From Actinopolymorpha sp. NPDC004070 (GTDB taxonomy: Bacteria; Actinomycetota; Actinomycetes; Propionibacteriales; Actinopolymorphaceae), in NCBI RefSeq assembly GCF_040610475.1, contig NZ_JBEXMJ010000010.1:248001-312000 (forward strand): 64,000 nt of DNA. Direction: 5' to 3'. Of this stretch, positions 1 to 8,893 are shown in pieces. The notes under the pieces are model-generated. The model was given only the letters and a program-made list of their open reading frames with translations, was not told where the DNA came from and made no database searches. The number at the start of each line of letters is the position of its first letter. Within the stretch, counting starts at the first letter, position 1. The position numbers and the translations under genes were made by a program.

Positions 1-700
1 CATCTACCTTCCGCTCTACCTGCAGGTGGTGCACGGCCTGTCCCCCACCGCCTCCGGCCTCGCGATGCTGCCGATGGTGGCCGGCATTTTCACGTCCTCG
101 ATCAGTGCCGGCCGGCTGATCAGCAGGACCGGCCGGTACAAGATCTACCCGATCCTGGGCGCGCTGTTCATGGCGCTGGCGGTGTGGCTGCTGTCCCGGC
201 TGAGCTCGGGGTCCTCGATGTGGACGATCGGGGTCTACCAGTACGTCCTCGGCTTCGGTCTCGGCCTCACCATGCAGACGATCATGACGGCGGTGCAGAA
301 CTCCGTGCACTTCCGCGACATGGGCACGGCCACCAGCGCGACGACCTTCTTCCGGAGCATGGGCGGCGCGCTCGGTACCGCCGTCTTCGGGGCGATCCTC
401 ACCAGCCGGTTGGGCACCCACCTGGCGGAGGTGCTGCCGCCGGCGGCAGCCGCGAAGATCCCGGCCGGCGCGGTGGAGAACGTCACCGCGATCCAGAAGC
501 TCCCGCCGGAGCTGAAGGCGCCGGTGATCGAGGCGTTCGTCCGTACGCTGCACGACGTGTTCCTCACCGGCGCGCCGTTCGCGCTCCTGGCGATGGTGGT
601 GGCGCTCTTCCTCAAGGAGCTTCCGCTGGCCACCGGGCGCCCGCCGGCGGAGGGCACCGGCGAGGTCGAGGCGGAGTTCGCTCCGAGCGCCACGCACTGA
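1..700 (+). CDS. MFS transporter, DHA2 (EmrB/QacA) type, C-terminal part
   Basis: The reading frame is open from the left edge (first full codon at base 2), so the start lies outside the window. About 233 residues remain. They hold hydrophobic segments typical of the last helices of a 14-helix DHA2 exporter. The loop between two of them (GRLISRTGRYK) is the Arg/Gly-rich cytoplasmic loop of major facilitator proteins. The stretch around SATTFFRSMGGALGTAVFGAIL matches the late conserved helix of EmrB/QacA exporters. The family moves drugs or other small molecules out of the cell by proton antiport; the substrate cannot be told. A short polar tail ends the protein, and a strong hairpin follows the stop codon. 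It is a partial gene only because of the window edge. Confidence 0.85.
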   Translation, partial: IYLPLYLQVVHGLSPTASGLAMLPMVAGIFTSSISAGRLISRTGRYKIYPILGALFMALAVWLLSRLSSGSSMWTIGVYQYVLGFGLGLTMQTIMTAVQNSVHFRDMGTATSATTFFRSMGGALGTAVFGAILTSRLGTHLAEVLPPAAAAKIPAGAVENVTAIQKLPPELKAPVIEAFVRTLHDVFLTGAPFALLAMVVALFLKELPLATGRPPAEGTGEVEAEFAPSATH

Positions 701-745
701 GCAGGCCTACCGAGCACGGGTACGACGTTCAGGTAGGAGCAACGA

Positions 746-778
746 GAAGGAGCCCCGGCGATCCGCCGGGGCTCCTTC
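746..778. terminator. Bidirectional intrinsic terminator hairpin
   Basis: A perfect 15-bp stem (746-760 with 764-778) closes on a 3-base loop between two convergent genes. The arm GAAGGAGCCCCGGCG is GC-rich; there is no long T tract, which is usual in actinobacteria. It probably ends transcription of the exporter on the left and of the PerM-like gene on the right. Confidence 0.75.
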
Positions 779-794
779 GTCGTATGCGGGCAGG

Positions 795-2330
795 CTACCT
801 GTCGGTGCGCGGCTCGTGCGGCGAGTCCGGTTCCTCGTCCGAACCGGATGTCTCCTCGCCAGGTGGAGGCGAGGTCGTCGCTTCCGGCGGCGGCACCTGG
901 TCGGGCGGCGGCGCCTCCTCGGCCGATGGCGCCACCGGCGAGCTCGCCTCCCCCACGGCCTGCTCAGCTCTGGAAGACCCGGCCGCCTCGGTGGAAGGGC
1001 TGGAGGGGCCGGTCCCCGGCTCCCCGGGCTCCGGTCCGGTGCCGGGTGGACCGGTCGGCGGGGTTCCCGACGGCGGTGTACGCCGTGACCGGTTGTCGGA
1101 GGTGATGCTGCGTACGACACCGTTCGTCACCGCGGTCAGCGGCACCGCGAACAACGCGCCCACGATCCCGAACAGGTAGCCGCCGGCGGCGATCGCCAGC
1201 AGGACGGCCAGCGGGTGCAGCCGGACGAACCGTCCCAACAGGAACGGCTGCAGCAGGTGCGCCTCCATCTGCTGGACGGCGAGCACCCCCAGCAGCATCA
1301 GCGCAGCCACGACGGGCCCCTGCGCCACCAGCGCCACCAGCACCGCCACCGAGCCGGAGACGAAGGCACCGATCAGCGGCACGAACGAGGAGAGGAACAC
1401 CAGGACACCGATCGGCAGCGCGAACGGGACCCGCAGGACCACCGCGACGAGGGTGATGCCGATCGCGTCCACCAGGGCGACCAGGACGGTCGCCCGGACG
1501 AAGGCGGTCAGGGACACCCAGCCCTGCCGGGCGGCGGTGTCGACGCGTTCCCAGCTCGCGCGCGGCAGCAGGCGGACCAGCCAGGCCCAGATGCGCTCTC
1601 CCTCGTAGAGGAAGAAGTACGTCGTGAACAACGCGATGAACAGCCCGGCGACCACGTGGCCGACGGTCGTGCCCACCTGGAGCGCGCCGGCGGTGATCTG
1701 CTTGGTGGACAGGGCCTGCCCGAGGTTCTTGAACGTCCGGGTGATCTCCGACTGCGACAGCTGGAGCGGGCCGTGGACCAGCCAGGCCTGGATCTCGGCG
1801 ACGCCGCTGATCACCTGCTTGACCAGGCCCTGGTAACCGACCGCGATCTGCTGGCCGACCAACGTGAGCAGCCCGAAGATGACGATGAAGAGCCCGAGCA
1901 GGGTGAGGAAGGCCGCCAGGCTGCGCGGGACGGCCCTGCTGATCGCCCCGGTCGCCGGCACCAGCAGCGCCGTCACCAGGACCGCGATGAAGACGGGCAC
2001 CACGACGACGCTGAGCTGGATCAGGACGTAACCGATGGCCAGTCCACCCAGGACCAGCAGCAACAGCCGCCAGGTCCACTCGCTGGCCACCCGCAGCCCG
2101 TGCGGAACGACCTCCTCGTGGTCCGCGGTGGCTTCGCCCTGGACCGCCCGCGCGGGATCGGTCTCGGTGTCCCCCTGACCGGTCTGGTCGCGGGCTGCGG
2201 AACGACTCGTCCTTAGTCGCCGGACCGCGCTCAGCAACCGGCCGCGCGGCGAACCACCCGGCCCGGTCGCGCCGGCCGTGCCCGCGGTGCCTCCCCCGGA
2301 CTCCGTGCCCCCACCCTCGTTGATCACCAC
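795..2330 (-). CDS. AI-2E family transporter (PerM-like membrane protein)
   Basis: The 511-residue protein has a central block of about seven to eight hydrophobic helices (roughly residues 90-420). These include the paired C-terminal helices around LPIGVLVFLSSFVPLIGAF and the PFLLGRFVRLHPL motif typical of the AI-2E/PerM family. Family members export or exchange small molecules across the membrane (AI-2 or Na+/H+ in some cases); the substrate here is unknown. The N-terminal 85 residues and the C-terminal 90 residues are polar and rich in Gly, Pro, Ser and Glu, which makes it longer than the usual 350-400 residues. The chosen start is a GTG at 2330, followed by a second GTG; a shorter N-terminus is possible. 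It converges on the preceding exporter across a terminator. Confidence 0.85.
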   Translation of the reverse strand: MVINEGGGTESGGGTAGTAGATGPGGSPRGRLLSAVRRLRTSRSAARDQTGQGDTETDPARAVQGEATADHEEVVPHGLRVASEWTWRLLLLVLGGLAIGYVLIQLSVVVVPVFIAVLVTALLVPATGAISRAVPRSLAAFLTLLGLFIVIFGLLTLVGQQIAVGYQGLVKQVISGVAEIQAWLVHGPLQLSQSEITRTFKNLGQALSTKQITAGALQVGTTVGHVVAGLFIALFTTYFFLYEGERIWAWLVRLLPRASWERVDTAARQGWVSLTAFVRATVLVALVDAIGITLVAVVLRVPFALPIGVLVFLSSFVPLIGAFVSGSVAVLVALVAQGPVVAALMLLGVLAVQQMEAHLLQPFLLGRFVRLHPLAVLLAIAAGGYLFGIVGALFAVPLTAVTNGVVRSITSDNRSRRTPPSGTPPTGPPGTGPEPGEPGTGPSSPSTEAAGSSRAEQAVGEASSPVAPSAEEAPPPDQVPPPEATTSPPPGEETSGSDEEPDSPHEPRTDR

Positions 2331-2493
2331 GGGTACCTACCCGTTGAACGAGGGCGACAACATACCCATTTCCGGTACGCCATGCCGGTCGCCTTGCCCG
2401 CCAGCATCGCAGCCGGCGTCCCGGGCCGCACGAGGCGGCACCGGGCGGACCCGCGTAACGGCAGCGGTCCGCCGCGCACGGCAGCGGTCCTCG

Positions 2494-3477
2494 TCAGTCG
2501 GCGGACCAGTAGCGGTCACCGCGCAGGATGAACCCGGCGGCGCCGACGATGCCGGCGTCCTGGTCGAGGATGGGCCGCTCCACCTTCACGCGGCGGGCGA
2601 ACTCGATCCGGGCGTACTCCCGCAGCGTGCGCTCCAGCGGCTCGAACAGCAGCGGCCCTACCTGGGAGACCCCGCCGCCGAGTACGACGCGGTCGACGTC
2701 GCACAACGCCATAGCGGACGCGATACCCAGGCCGAGTGCCCAGCCCGCCCGCTCGAACGCGGCCCGGGCCACCTCGTGGCCGGCCCGCGCGTCGTCGGCG
2801 AGGTCGCGGGCGTTCGCCGCCGGGTCGTTCGGCCGCCAGCCCTGCTCACGCGCCCAGGCGGCGAGGCCCGGCCCGCGAGCGAACGCCTCCACGCAGCCGC
2901 GGGACCCGCAGCCGCACGGCGGACCCTGCGGGTCGACGACCATGTGCCCCACGTGCCCGGCGTTGCCGCTGCCGCCGTCGACCAGTCGGCCGCCGAGGAT
3001 CAGGCCGCCGCCCACCCCGGTGGACACGACCATGCCGAGCATGTCGGCCACACCCCGCCCCGCGCCCTGCCAGTGCTCGGCGACCACGACGGCCACCGCG
3101 TCGTTGTGCACCCGGACCGGCAGGCCGGGGTACGCCGCGGCCAGCCGGGCGCGCAGCGGGAAGTCCCTCCACGGCAGCAGGTTGACCGGCGACACAGCAC
3201 CTTCCGGCCACCGCATCGGACCACCGCAGCCCACACCGACTCCCTGGATCGCCGGCCGGCCGGCCGCGTCCAGCACGGACTCGCACAGTGCGTGCAGCCG
3301 CGCCCAGATCGCGTCCGCGTCGTCGTCGTGGCTGGCCAGCGTGGGCGCGCGATCGCTCACGAGCACCCGGCCGTCGGCGTCGACCACTCCGGCGGCGATC
3401 TTGGTGCCTCCGATGTCGACAGCGAGAACGGGTTCGGTGCGTGCGTCTGCCGGGCGGCCGGCTTGCAGGTCGGTCAT
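2494..3477 (-). CDS. ROK family sugar kinase (glucokinase-like)
   Basis: The 327-residue protein begins with the ATP-binding phosphate-1 motif DIGGTK at residues 21-26. Near residues 186-196 it has the ROK zinc motif CGCGSRGC, preceded by GNAGHVGH. ROK kinases phosphorylate glucose, mannose, N-acetylmannosamine or related sugars in the cytoplasm. In glucokinases the motif before the zinc site is usually GExGH; here the Glu is His, a variant common in actinobacterial ROK kinases of uncertain specificity, so glucokinase is not assured. The ATG at 3477 is chosen because the frame upstream has no ROK-like sequence. The repressor-type N-terminal helix-turn-helix is absent, so it is an enzyme rather than a NagC-like regulator. 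Confidence 0.88.
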   Translation of the reverse strand: MTDLQAGRPADARTEPVLAVDIGGTKIAAGVVDADGRVLVSDRAPTLASHDDDADAIWARLHALCESVLDAAGRPAIQGVGVGCGGPMRWPEGAVSPVNLLPWRDFPLRARLAAAYPGLPVRVHNDAVAVVVAEHWQGAGRGVADMLGMVVSTGVGGGLILGGRLVDGGSGNAGHVGHMVVDPQGPPCGCGSRGCVEAFARGPGLAAWAREQGWRPNDPAANARDLADDARAGHEVARAAFERAGWALGLGIASAMALCDVDRVVLGGGVSQVGPLLFEPLERTLREYARIEFARRVKVERPILDQDAGIVGAAGFILRGDRYWSAD

Positions 3478-3634
3478 GCACGCATCTTGCCCGGTCCCTT
3501 GCCAACGCCGGACATGAGGACGAAGCTTCGGCGCAGCGGCCTCCATGACCCGTCAGGCCAAACGACCGACGCCGGCATCGACGGCGACCGGGTTCCGGGC
3601 CGACGCGGGTCGGCGCGACGAGGAGGCTTCGCGC

Positions 3635-4675
3635 ATGCAGTGGTACGACGGACCGACCAGGCCCGACCGTAAGCCACCGGCCGTCAGCGAGCCTCCCCCG
3701 CCGTCCGCGGGGTTTCGTTCCGACCGGGACCGATCCCACCGGGACGACTCCCCCTACGCGGATCCGTACGCACGTACGTCGTTCGACGACGGGACCGACG
3801 CCGACGTCGCCGAGGTCGGCTCACCCCAACGCCGCCTCCCGCGATGGGTGCGGTTCACCCTCGGCGTCGCGGCCGCCCTGGTGCTCGGCTGGCTGGCGCT
3901 GACCCGGCTCACCGCACCCGACGCGGACGTCCAGGCGAGCCGGCCGCGGTTCGTCGACAACTTCACCGCCAGGGTCGACGTCACGGTGCGGAGCCGGGTC
4001 GGCGGACCGCAGGTCGTCCTGCCGCCGGAGCCGCCGGCGTTGCCCGGTCTGGAGTTCGCCGGGGTGAACGGCGTCACCGACATGACGGTCCAGGGGCGGG
4101 TGGAGTGGCGGCCGATCCAGCTGCCGGGGCACGGGCAGCGTGAGTTCTCGCTGTTCTGGAAGGTACGCGACTGCGCGCCCGCCCTGGCCGCGGGCGAGCG
4201 TGAGGTCGCCGTGCCGCTGCGGGTGGCCGGCGCCGGCGGCGCGCGGAGCACGCTCCGGCTGTCCGTCGGCGTGCAGCGGGACCTGCTGCCCTCGGTCTGT
4301 ACGACCGACCCGGACACGGGCCGGCCCCGCCTGGTGGAGGTCGTTCCGCCCGCACTCGTCGGCTCCGGGCTGGAGGCCGTCGTCTCGGTGCAGAACGTCG
4401 GCGGCCGCCCGCTGACCTACCGCGAGACCGTGATCGCCGCTGATCCGTCCCGAAAGGTCGGCGGGGACGCGCATCCGTCAGTGGTGGTGCCGGTGGGCGG
4501 ACAGCGAACCATCCCGCTTCCGTTCCAACCGAACGACTGCCGGCTCCCGGTGGACAGCGCTGCCATGGTGACCATGCGGTTCACCACCGGCGGGTCGTCG
4601 GGCCGGCCGGTGGAGCTACCGATCCGGCTGGCGGACAGGTGGGAGAACTTCCTCGGGGTCTGCGCTGTGCTCTGA
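3635..4675 (+). CDS. Membrane-anchored protein of unknown function
   Basis: I do not recognise a named family. The 346-residue protein has a polar, Pro/Asp/Arg-rich cytoplasmic N-terminus of about 70 residues, a single membrane helix at about 74-92 (GVAAALVLGWLALTRL), and an external domain of about 250 residues that looks beta-rich. Four cysteines in the external part (in RDCAP, SVCTT, NDCRL and GVCAV) could form two disulfides. The start is the ATG at 3635, nine bases after a perfect AGGAGG; an earlier in-frame ATG at 3545 lacks such a site. It ends six bases before the stop of the convergent AAA-like gene. A cell-envelope role is inferred only from topology. Confidence 0.65.
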   Translation: MQWYDGPTRPDRKPPAVSEPPPPSAGFRSDRDRSHRDDSPYADPYARTSFDDGTDADVAEVGSPQRRLPRWVRFTLGVAAALVLGWLALTRLTAPDADVQASRPRFVDNFTARVDVTVRSRVGGPQVVLPPEPPALPGLEFAGVNGVTDMTVQGRVEWRPIQLPGHGQREFSLFWKVRDCAPALAAGEREVAVPLRVAGAGGARSTLRLSVGVQRDLLPSVCTTDPDTGRPRLVEVVPPALVGSGLEAVVSVQNVGGRPLTYRETVIAADPSRKVGGDAHPSVVVPVGGQRTIPLPFQPNDCRLPVDSAAMVTMRFTTGGSSGRPVELPIRLADRWENFLGVCAVL

Positions 4676-4681
4676 GCGTGC

Positions 4682-6862
4682 TCAGCGTCCGAGCTCGGCT
4701 CGCTGGACGTGCCGTGGCGTTCCGGCATTCTCCGACCTGGCATTCTCCGACCCGACGTCCTCCGACCCGACGTCCTCCGACCCGCCATCCTCCGACCCGC
4801 CATCCTCCGGCTCGGCGTACTCGGTGGGAAGGTCGACGACGTCGACCACCGGCGAGGTCGCCCAGTTCGTCCGCCGGCGTGCGGCGGCGACGGCGAGGTC
4901 GGCCAGCCGGGTGGCGAGCCCGGCGTTGCGCTCCTCCTCGGCCGCCGCTGCCCTGGTCTCCGCCAGCAGGTCGCCGGCCGCCCGGAGCGCGCCCGGCGTG
5001 GCGGTCGCACCGCGCCGGTCGAGCGCCCGGCCGAACAACACGGCGAAGTCGCCGGCGGTGAACTCGCGGGTGCGGACCACCCGCCACCAGGCCGCCAGCG
5101 ACGGGCAGGCGTCGACCAGCCGGCGGTAGCCGTCCGGCCCGCCGAACGCGACGAGCTGGACCTGCGCGCCGTGGGCGCTGATCAGCCGGTGCAGTTCCTG
5201 CGCCAGCGGGCGGCCGATCCGCTCGTGGCTCACCAGCCGGTCGAGCCCGTCGACGGCGATCAGGCGTTCGCCGTCGCAGCCCTCCACCCGATCGCGGAGC
5301 TGGGCGACCGCGCTGTCGGCGTCCAGCAGGGCGAACTGCTCGTGGTGCAGCCACACCGCGGTCCCGTCGAAGCCGCGCATGGTCATCAGCCGGGCGAGGA
5401 CGTCGACGGCGAGGTTGGTGCCCACGTCCGGTGGGCCGGTCACCAGCAACCGGAGGTCCTGGGCGGGCATGTCCACGAGTTCGCGGAGTACGGCGACCAG
5501 GGCCGGCTGCCCGACGATCCGGTCGATCATCGCGGTGGCCTGCGCCAGCGCCGAGGCCCGGGCGCATCCGGCTCCGTCCACCAGGTCGGGAGGGGCTCCG
5601 GCGGACCGGTCCGGCGTCTCGTCCGGACGCCGGCCCGGCGCGGGCACGGTGTCGCGTACGGGGCCGTTACGGTGCCCGACCGGCGGGAAAACGTCTTCCG
5701 TGGCGAGCCAGGCGGGGGCCGACGCCGCGCCGGCGAGCGGATGGCGCACCCGCCGGACCCGGAACAGCCGGCGTACGTCGTCCTGGAACTCCCCCACCGG
5801 AACCAGGCACGGATCCGGCGTCGCCGCGTCACCGGGCAGGCCCTGCACCACCCCGGTGAGCCGGACCGCGAGGTCGAGCCAGGTCCGGGCCACGTCGAAC
5901 TCCCCCGCCACCAGCGCTCCGGCCAGCCAGGACCGCACCTGGTGGCGCCATGCGCCGGCGTCCCACGTGCGCACGTCCTCGGCGAGCCGAGCACCCACCT
6001 GTGCGTACAGATCACCGCGGACGCCGACGGCGAGCTCGGGCGGCACGACGGTGAGCCCGGCCTGCACCAGCAGGCAGGAGAGCGCGGTGCACAGGTCGTC
6101 CCCGCCCGGCACCGCGTCGGCCAGGAGCCGGTGCGCCGCGCACCAGCCGTCGACGATCCAGCTCAGGTAACCGACGTTGCCGGTGAGCTCGGGGAGGACG
6201 GCGACGAGGTCGTCTCCGGCCGCGTCCGCCCAGCGTTCCCGCAGCTGAGCCCAGCCCGCCGGCGTACTCGGTGCGGAGAGGGTCGCCTCCACCAGGTCGT
6301 GGTCGGCCGCGGCGTGTTCGTACAGCGTCAGCAGACCCTGCCGCCGGTCCTCCAGCGACTCGATGCCCGCCAGCACCCGCAGGATCTCCGCCGTCAGCTC
6401 CCAGGCCAGCCGACGGAGGCCGCGGTCGTCACCGGCCGCCCGGAACAGGTCTCCACCCGGTGGCCGCCACGGAGCCGCGGACGCGACCCACCCGGTGCGG
6501 AGCCCACCAAGCCCGTCCCGACCGGGTGATCCCTGCGCCGCGCCGGCGAGGTGCGAGCTCACCAGGTCGTGCTCCAGCCGCCGCCAGGACCCGGAGCGGA
6601 CGGCGACGTCACCGCACAGGAAGGCGGTGATGCCGAGGACGTCGGCGACGACGGCCGGCACCGGCGTGCGCAACGCCGGGTGCTCGTCGACCACCAGCAG
6701 CGCCGAACGCGGGTCCTCGGCCAGTGCGTCCACGCGTTCGGTCACCGCGGCGACAAGGCCGTCGGGGACCTGCCACCTGCCCCGGGAGTACAGGTCGAAC
6801 ACCGACTCCTCGCGGAACATCGCCTCGAGGGCGCCATGAGCCCGGGACGCGTTCGTCTGCAC
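4682..6862 (-). CDS. Large protein with a degenerate AAA+/P-loop domain and acidic repeat tail
   Basis: The 726-residue protein has a long helical N-terminal region of about 440 residues with no recognised domain. A nucleotide-binding-like domain follows. The Walker A position (about 475-482) reads GPPDVGTN, so the usual Lys-Thr/Ser pair is Thr-Asn. The Walker B position (about 530) reads LIAVDGLD, without the catalytic Glu. The helical part after it (NAGLATRLADLAVAAARRR) resembles the lid of CbxX/SpoVK/EccA-type AAA+ proteins. ATP hydrolysis is therefore doubtful; a scaffold or sensor role is an inference. The tail carries pentapeptide repeats (SEDGG, SEDVG, SENAR). The GTG at 6862 is preceded by GGAGGA at a 6-base spacing and is preferred over a GTG at 6892. 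No type VII secretion gene is nearby. Confidence 0.6.
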   Translation of the reverse strand: MQTNASRAHGALEAMFREESVFDLYSRGRWQVPDGLVAAVTERVDALAEDPRSALLVVDEHPALRTPVPAVVADVLGITAFLCGDVAVRSGSWRRLEHDLVSSHLAGAAQGSPGRDGLGGLRTGWVASAAPWRPPGGDLFRAAGDDRGLRRLAWELTAEILRVLAGIESLEDRRQGLLTLYEHAAADHDLVEATLSAPSTPAGWAQLRERWADAAGDDLVAVLPELTGNVGYLSWIVDGWCAAHRLLADAVPGGDDLCTALSCLLVQAGLTVVPPELAVGVRGDLYAQVGARLAEDVRTWDAGAWRHQVRSWLAGALVAGEFDVARTWLDLAVRLTGVVQGLPGDAATPDPCLVPVGEFQDDVRRLFRVRRVRHPLAGAASAPAWLATEDVFPPVGHRNGPVRDTVPAPGRRPDETPDRSAGAPPDLVDGAGCARASALAQATAMIDRIVGQPALVAVLRELVDMPAQDLRLLVTGPPDVGTNLAVDVLARLMTMRGFDGTAVWLHHEQFALLDADSAVAQLRDRVEGCDGERLIAVDGLDRLVSHERIGRPLAQELHRLISAHGAQVQLVAFGGPDGYRRLVDACPSLAAWWRVVRTREFTAGDFAVLFGRALDRRGATATPGALRAAGDLLAETRAAAAEEERNAGLATRLADLAVAAARRRTNWATSPVVDVVDLPTEYAEPEDGGSEDGGSEDVGSEDVGSENARSENAGTPRHVQRAELGR
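4730..4819 (-). repeat. 15-bp tandem repeat inside a coding region
   Basis: About six 15-bp units lie head to tail at 4730, 4745, 4760, 4775, 4790 and 4805. The two central pairs are identical within each pair (CTCCGACCCGACGTC twice, then CTCCGACCCGCCATC twice). Read on the minus strand they encode acidic five-residue repeats near the C-terminus of the AAA-like protein. The unit is a multiple of three, so copy number can change without a frameshift. Confidence 0.85.
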
Positions 6863-6976
6863 TGAGGATCCTCCGGCTTCCGGGCGCACCACGTGGTCGG
6901 GCGTCAGGCGACCCTCGGCCGGGGACAGAGACCAGGACCGCGGAAAGGAACAAGATCCAGAGCAGCCTAGCGGAGT

Positions 6977-7003
6977 CGATCACGAACGCGCAGTGTGTGA
7001 TCG
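6977..7003. promoter_or_regulatory. Possible operator (inverted repeat) in a divergent promoter region
   Basis: CGATCAC at 6977-6983 is the reverse complement of GTGATCG at 6997-7003, in the 225-bp gap between the AAA-like gene (minus) and the GNAT gene (plus). It could bind a dimeric regulator, but a 7-bp repeat with a 13-bp spacer may be chance. Confidence 0.25.
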
Positions 7004-7006
7004 CGT

Positions 7007-7043
7007 GCCGGGCACCTTCGCCGGGCACCTTCGCCGGGCACGC
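7007..7043. repeat. 13-bp tandem repeat upstream of an acetyltransferase gene
   Basis: The unit GCCGGGCACCTTC occurs at 7007 and 7020, with a third diverging copy from 7033. It lies in the leader region of the GNAT gene that starts at 7088. No coding role is seen. Confidence 0.6.
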
Positions 7044-7087
7044 CCTGACGCCTTTGCAGGGCACCGCCGCGGGGCAGGTTTCCTCCG

Positions 7088-7930
7088 GTGACGAACGACG
7101 TGAACCCCCACCGCGCGAGCGGCTCCGGACCGGTCACGGTCGGGCCGATCGAGGACCCGGCGCGACTGCCCGAGGCGGTCGACCTCTACCGCGCGGTGCT
7201 GGACCTGCCGTCCGGCGACCCGGCGGTGAGTCCCCGGCTGCTCGCCGGACTGGTCCACAACGGCGGCTCGGTGATCGGCGCGTACGCCGGGGACACGCTG
7301 GTGGGTTTCGCGTACGGCTACGTCGGCCGGGACGCGGGGACCGGCGAGGTGTACCACTATTCGCAGGCCGCCGTGGTCGACCGGGCGTGGCAGGGGCGCG
7401 GCGTCGGCCGGGCACTGAAGCAGGGGCAGCGGGAGTACGTCCTGGCCACCGGGCTCACTCGGATGCGCTGGGCCTACGACCCTGTCCGCGCCCGCAACGC
7501 ACACTTCAACCTGGACGTGCTCGGCGCGCGGGGACGGTGGTTCGTCCGCGATCTGTACGGCCCGGAAGCGCGGGGACCGAGCCACGAAGGGCCCGCCGAA
7601 CCCACCGACCGACTGGTCGTGGAGTGGGACCTGACCGGCACGCCGTCACCGGGTGCGGGCCCGTCGCCGGAGCCCGTCGCGGGTCGGTTGCCGGCGTGGG
7701 GCGAGGCGGTTCCGGCCGGGGACGACCTGCTGCTCGGCGTACCCCGGACGTGGTCGCGGACGGAGCCGGAGCCGGGAAGGGCGGCCCGGGTCCGGGCGGC
7801 GGTACGCGACGCGCTGGAGCACGCCCTGGGCCAGGGGTATGTCGCGGTGTCGTGCCGTGTGCCCTCGTCACCCGCGGGTGAGGACGTACCGCACGACACC
7901 GCGTACTACCGCCTGCGCCGCGACGTCTGA
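7088..7930 (+). CDS. GNAT family N-acetyltransferase
   Basis: The 280-residue cytoplasmic protein contains an N-terminal GNAT fold. The acetyl-CoA pyrophosphate loop is visible as RAWQGRGVGRALKQ (about residues 98-111), the R/Q-x-x-G-x-G/A motif of the superfamily. A following strand-helix holds WAYDPVRARNAHFNLDVLG, a pattern seen in actinobacterial predicted GNAT enzymes. The C-terminal 100 residues are not part of the core fold and may contribute to substrate recognition. The acceptor substrate is unknown. The GTG start at 7088 directly precedes the conserved part. It stands alone, convergent with the next gene. Confidence 0.78.
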   Translation: MTNDVNPHRASGSGPVTVGPIEDPARLPEAVDLYRAVLDLPSGDPAVSPRLLAGLVHNGGSVIGAYAGDTLVGFAYGYVGRDAGTGEVYHYSQAAVVDRAWQGRGVGRALKQGQREYVLATGLTRMRWAYDPVRARNAHFNLDVLGARGRWFVRDLYGPEARGPSHEGPAEPTDRLVVEWDLTGTPSPGAGPSPEPVAGRLPAWGEAVPAGDDLLLGVPRTWSRTEPEPGRAARVRAAVRDALEHALGQGYVAVSCRVPSSPAGEDVPHDTAYYRLRRDV

Positions 7931-7979
7931 GCAGCCGGGACGCAGGCCTGTCCGCTCGGGAACCCCGGCAGACCGGCCC

Positions 7980-8849
7980 TCAGCCGACCGAGCGCAGCTT
8001 GGGCAGGACCTCGGCGACCTGTTCGGCCCGCGCCACGGCGTCGTCGCCGCGCACCACGACGATCACCTCGCCGATGCCGGCCCCGGCGAACGCCTCGGCC
8101 TGCCGCAGCAGGTGGTCGGTGCCCTCGTCCGCACGGATCTGGACCGTACGCCGGATCTGGCCCGGGTCCCGGCCCACGTCCTGGCAGTGCCGGTCGAGCA
8201 CCCCGGACAGCTCGGCGATCTCCTCCACGGAGCCGCCCGCGGCGTTCCAGGCGTCGGCGTACCGCGCGACGATCTTCAGGGTCCGCCGGCGCCCGCTGCC
8301 GCCGATCCACAGCGGTGGCCCCGGCTTCTGCACCGGCTTGGGGTTGGCCAGCGCGTCGGTCAGGTGGTAGTGCTCACCGTGGAAGGTGGTCTTCGGCTCG
8401 GTCCACAGCGACCTGATCACCTGGCAGGCTTCCTCGAACCGGTCCAGGCGTCCCTTCACACTGCCCAGGTCGATGCCGAGCATGGTGTGCTCGATCTCCG
8501 CCCACGCCGCGCCCAGGCCGAACTCCAGCCGGCCGCCGGACAGGTGGTCGACGGTCACCGCCATCTTCGCCAGGACGGCCGGGTGCCGGTAGGTGACGCC
8601 GGTGACCATGCAGCCGATCCGCACCCGCTGGGTGCTCTCGGCCATCGCCGCGAGCAGCGTCCAGCCCTCGAGGACGTCGCCTTCGGGGTCGCCGTGGATG
8701 GCGGCGAAGTGGTCGAAGTTCCAGACGCTGTCGAAACCGGCCTGGTCGGCCAGCTTCCACACGCTGCGCAGGTGGTCGACCGTGGTGTTCTGGGGGGCGA
8801 GCTTGAGTCCGACTCGCAGCCCCGAGGAGTTGTCCGCGACAGAAGTCAT
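7980..8849 (-). CDS. LLM class (luciferase-like) flavin/F420-dependent oxidoreductase
   Basis: The 289-residue protein has the (beta/alpha)8 pattern of bacterial-luciferase-like monooxygenases. Diagnostic segments are DSVWNFDHF, the RIGCMVTGVTYRHPAVLAKM block, the DHLSGGRLEFGLGAAW block and, later, PLWIGGSGRR. In actinobacteria this subgroup usually uses coenzyme F420, although FMN cannot be excluded. It is a soluble cytoplasmic enzyme of unknown substrate. The ATG at 8849 is followed directly by the conserved first strand. Neighbouring genes give no pathway clue. Confidence 0.88.
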   Translation of the reverse strand: MTSVADNSSGLRVGLKLAPQNTTVDHLRSVWKLADQAGFDSVWNFDHFAAIHGDPEGDVLEGWTLLAAMAESTQRVRIGCMVTGVTYRHPAVLAKMAVTVDHLSGGRLEFGLGAAWAEIEHTMLGIDLGSVKGRLDRFEEACQVIRSLWTEPKTTFHGEHYHLTDALANPKPVQKPGPPLWIGGSGRRRTLKIVARYADAWNAAGGSVEEIAELSGVLDRHCQDVGRDPGQIRRTVQIRADEGTDHLLRQAEAFAGAGIGEVIVVVRGDDAVARAEQVAEVLPKLRSVG

Positions 8850-8893
8850 GCGCCAGTCTTACCGCGCCCGGCCCCGAACCGGCGAGGGGGCGT

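Noticed and set aside
3545..3634. Earlier ATG for the membrane protein at 3635
   Set aside because: No ribosome site, and the extra residues are not protein-like; AGGAGG precedes the later ATG.
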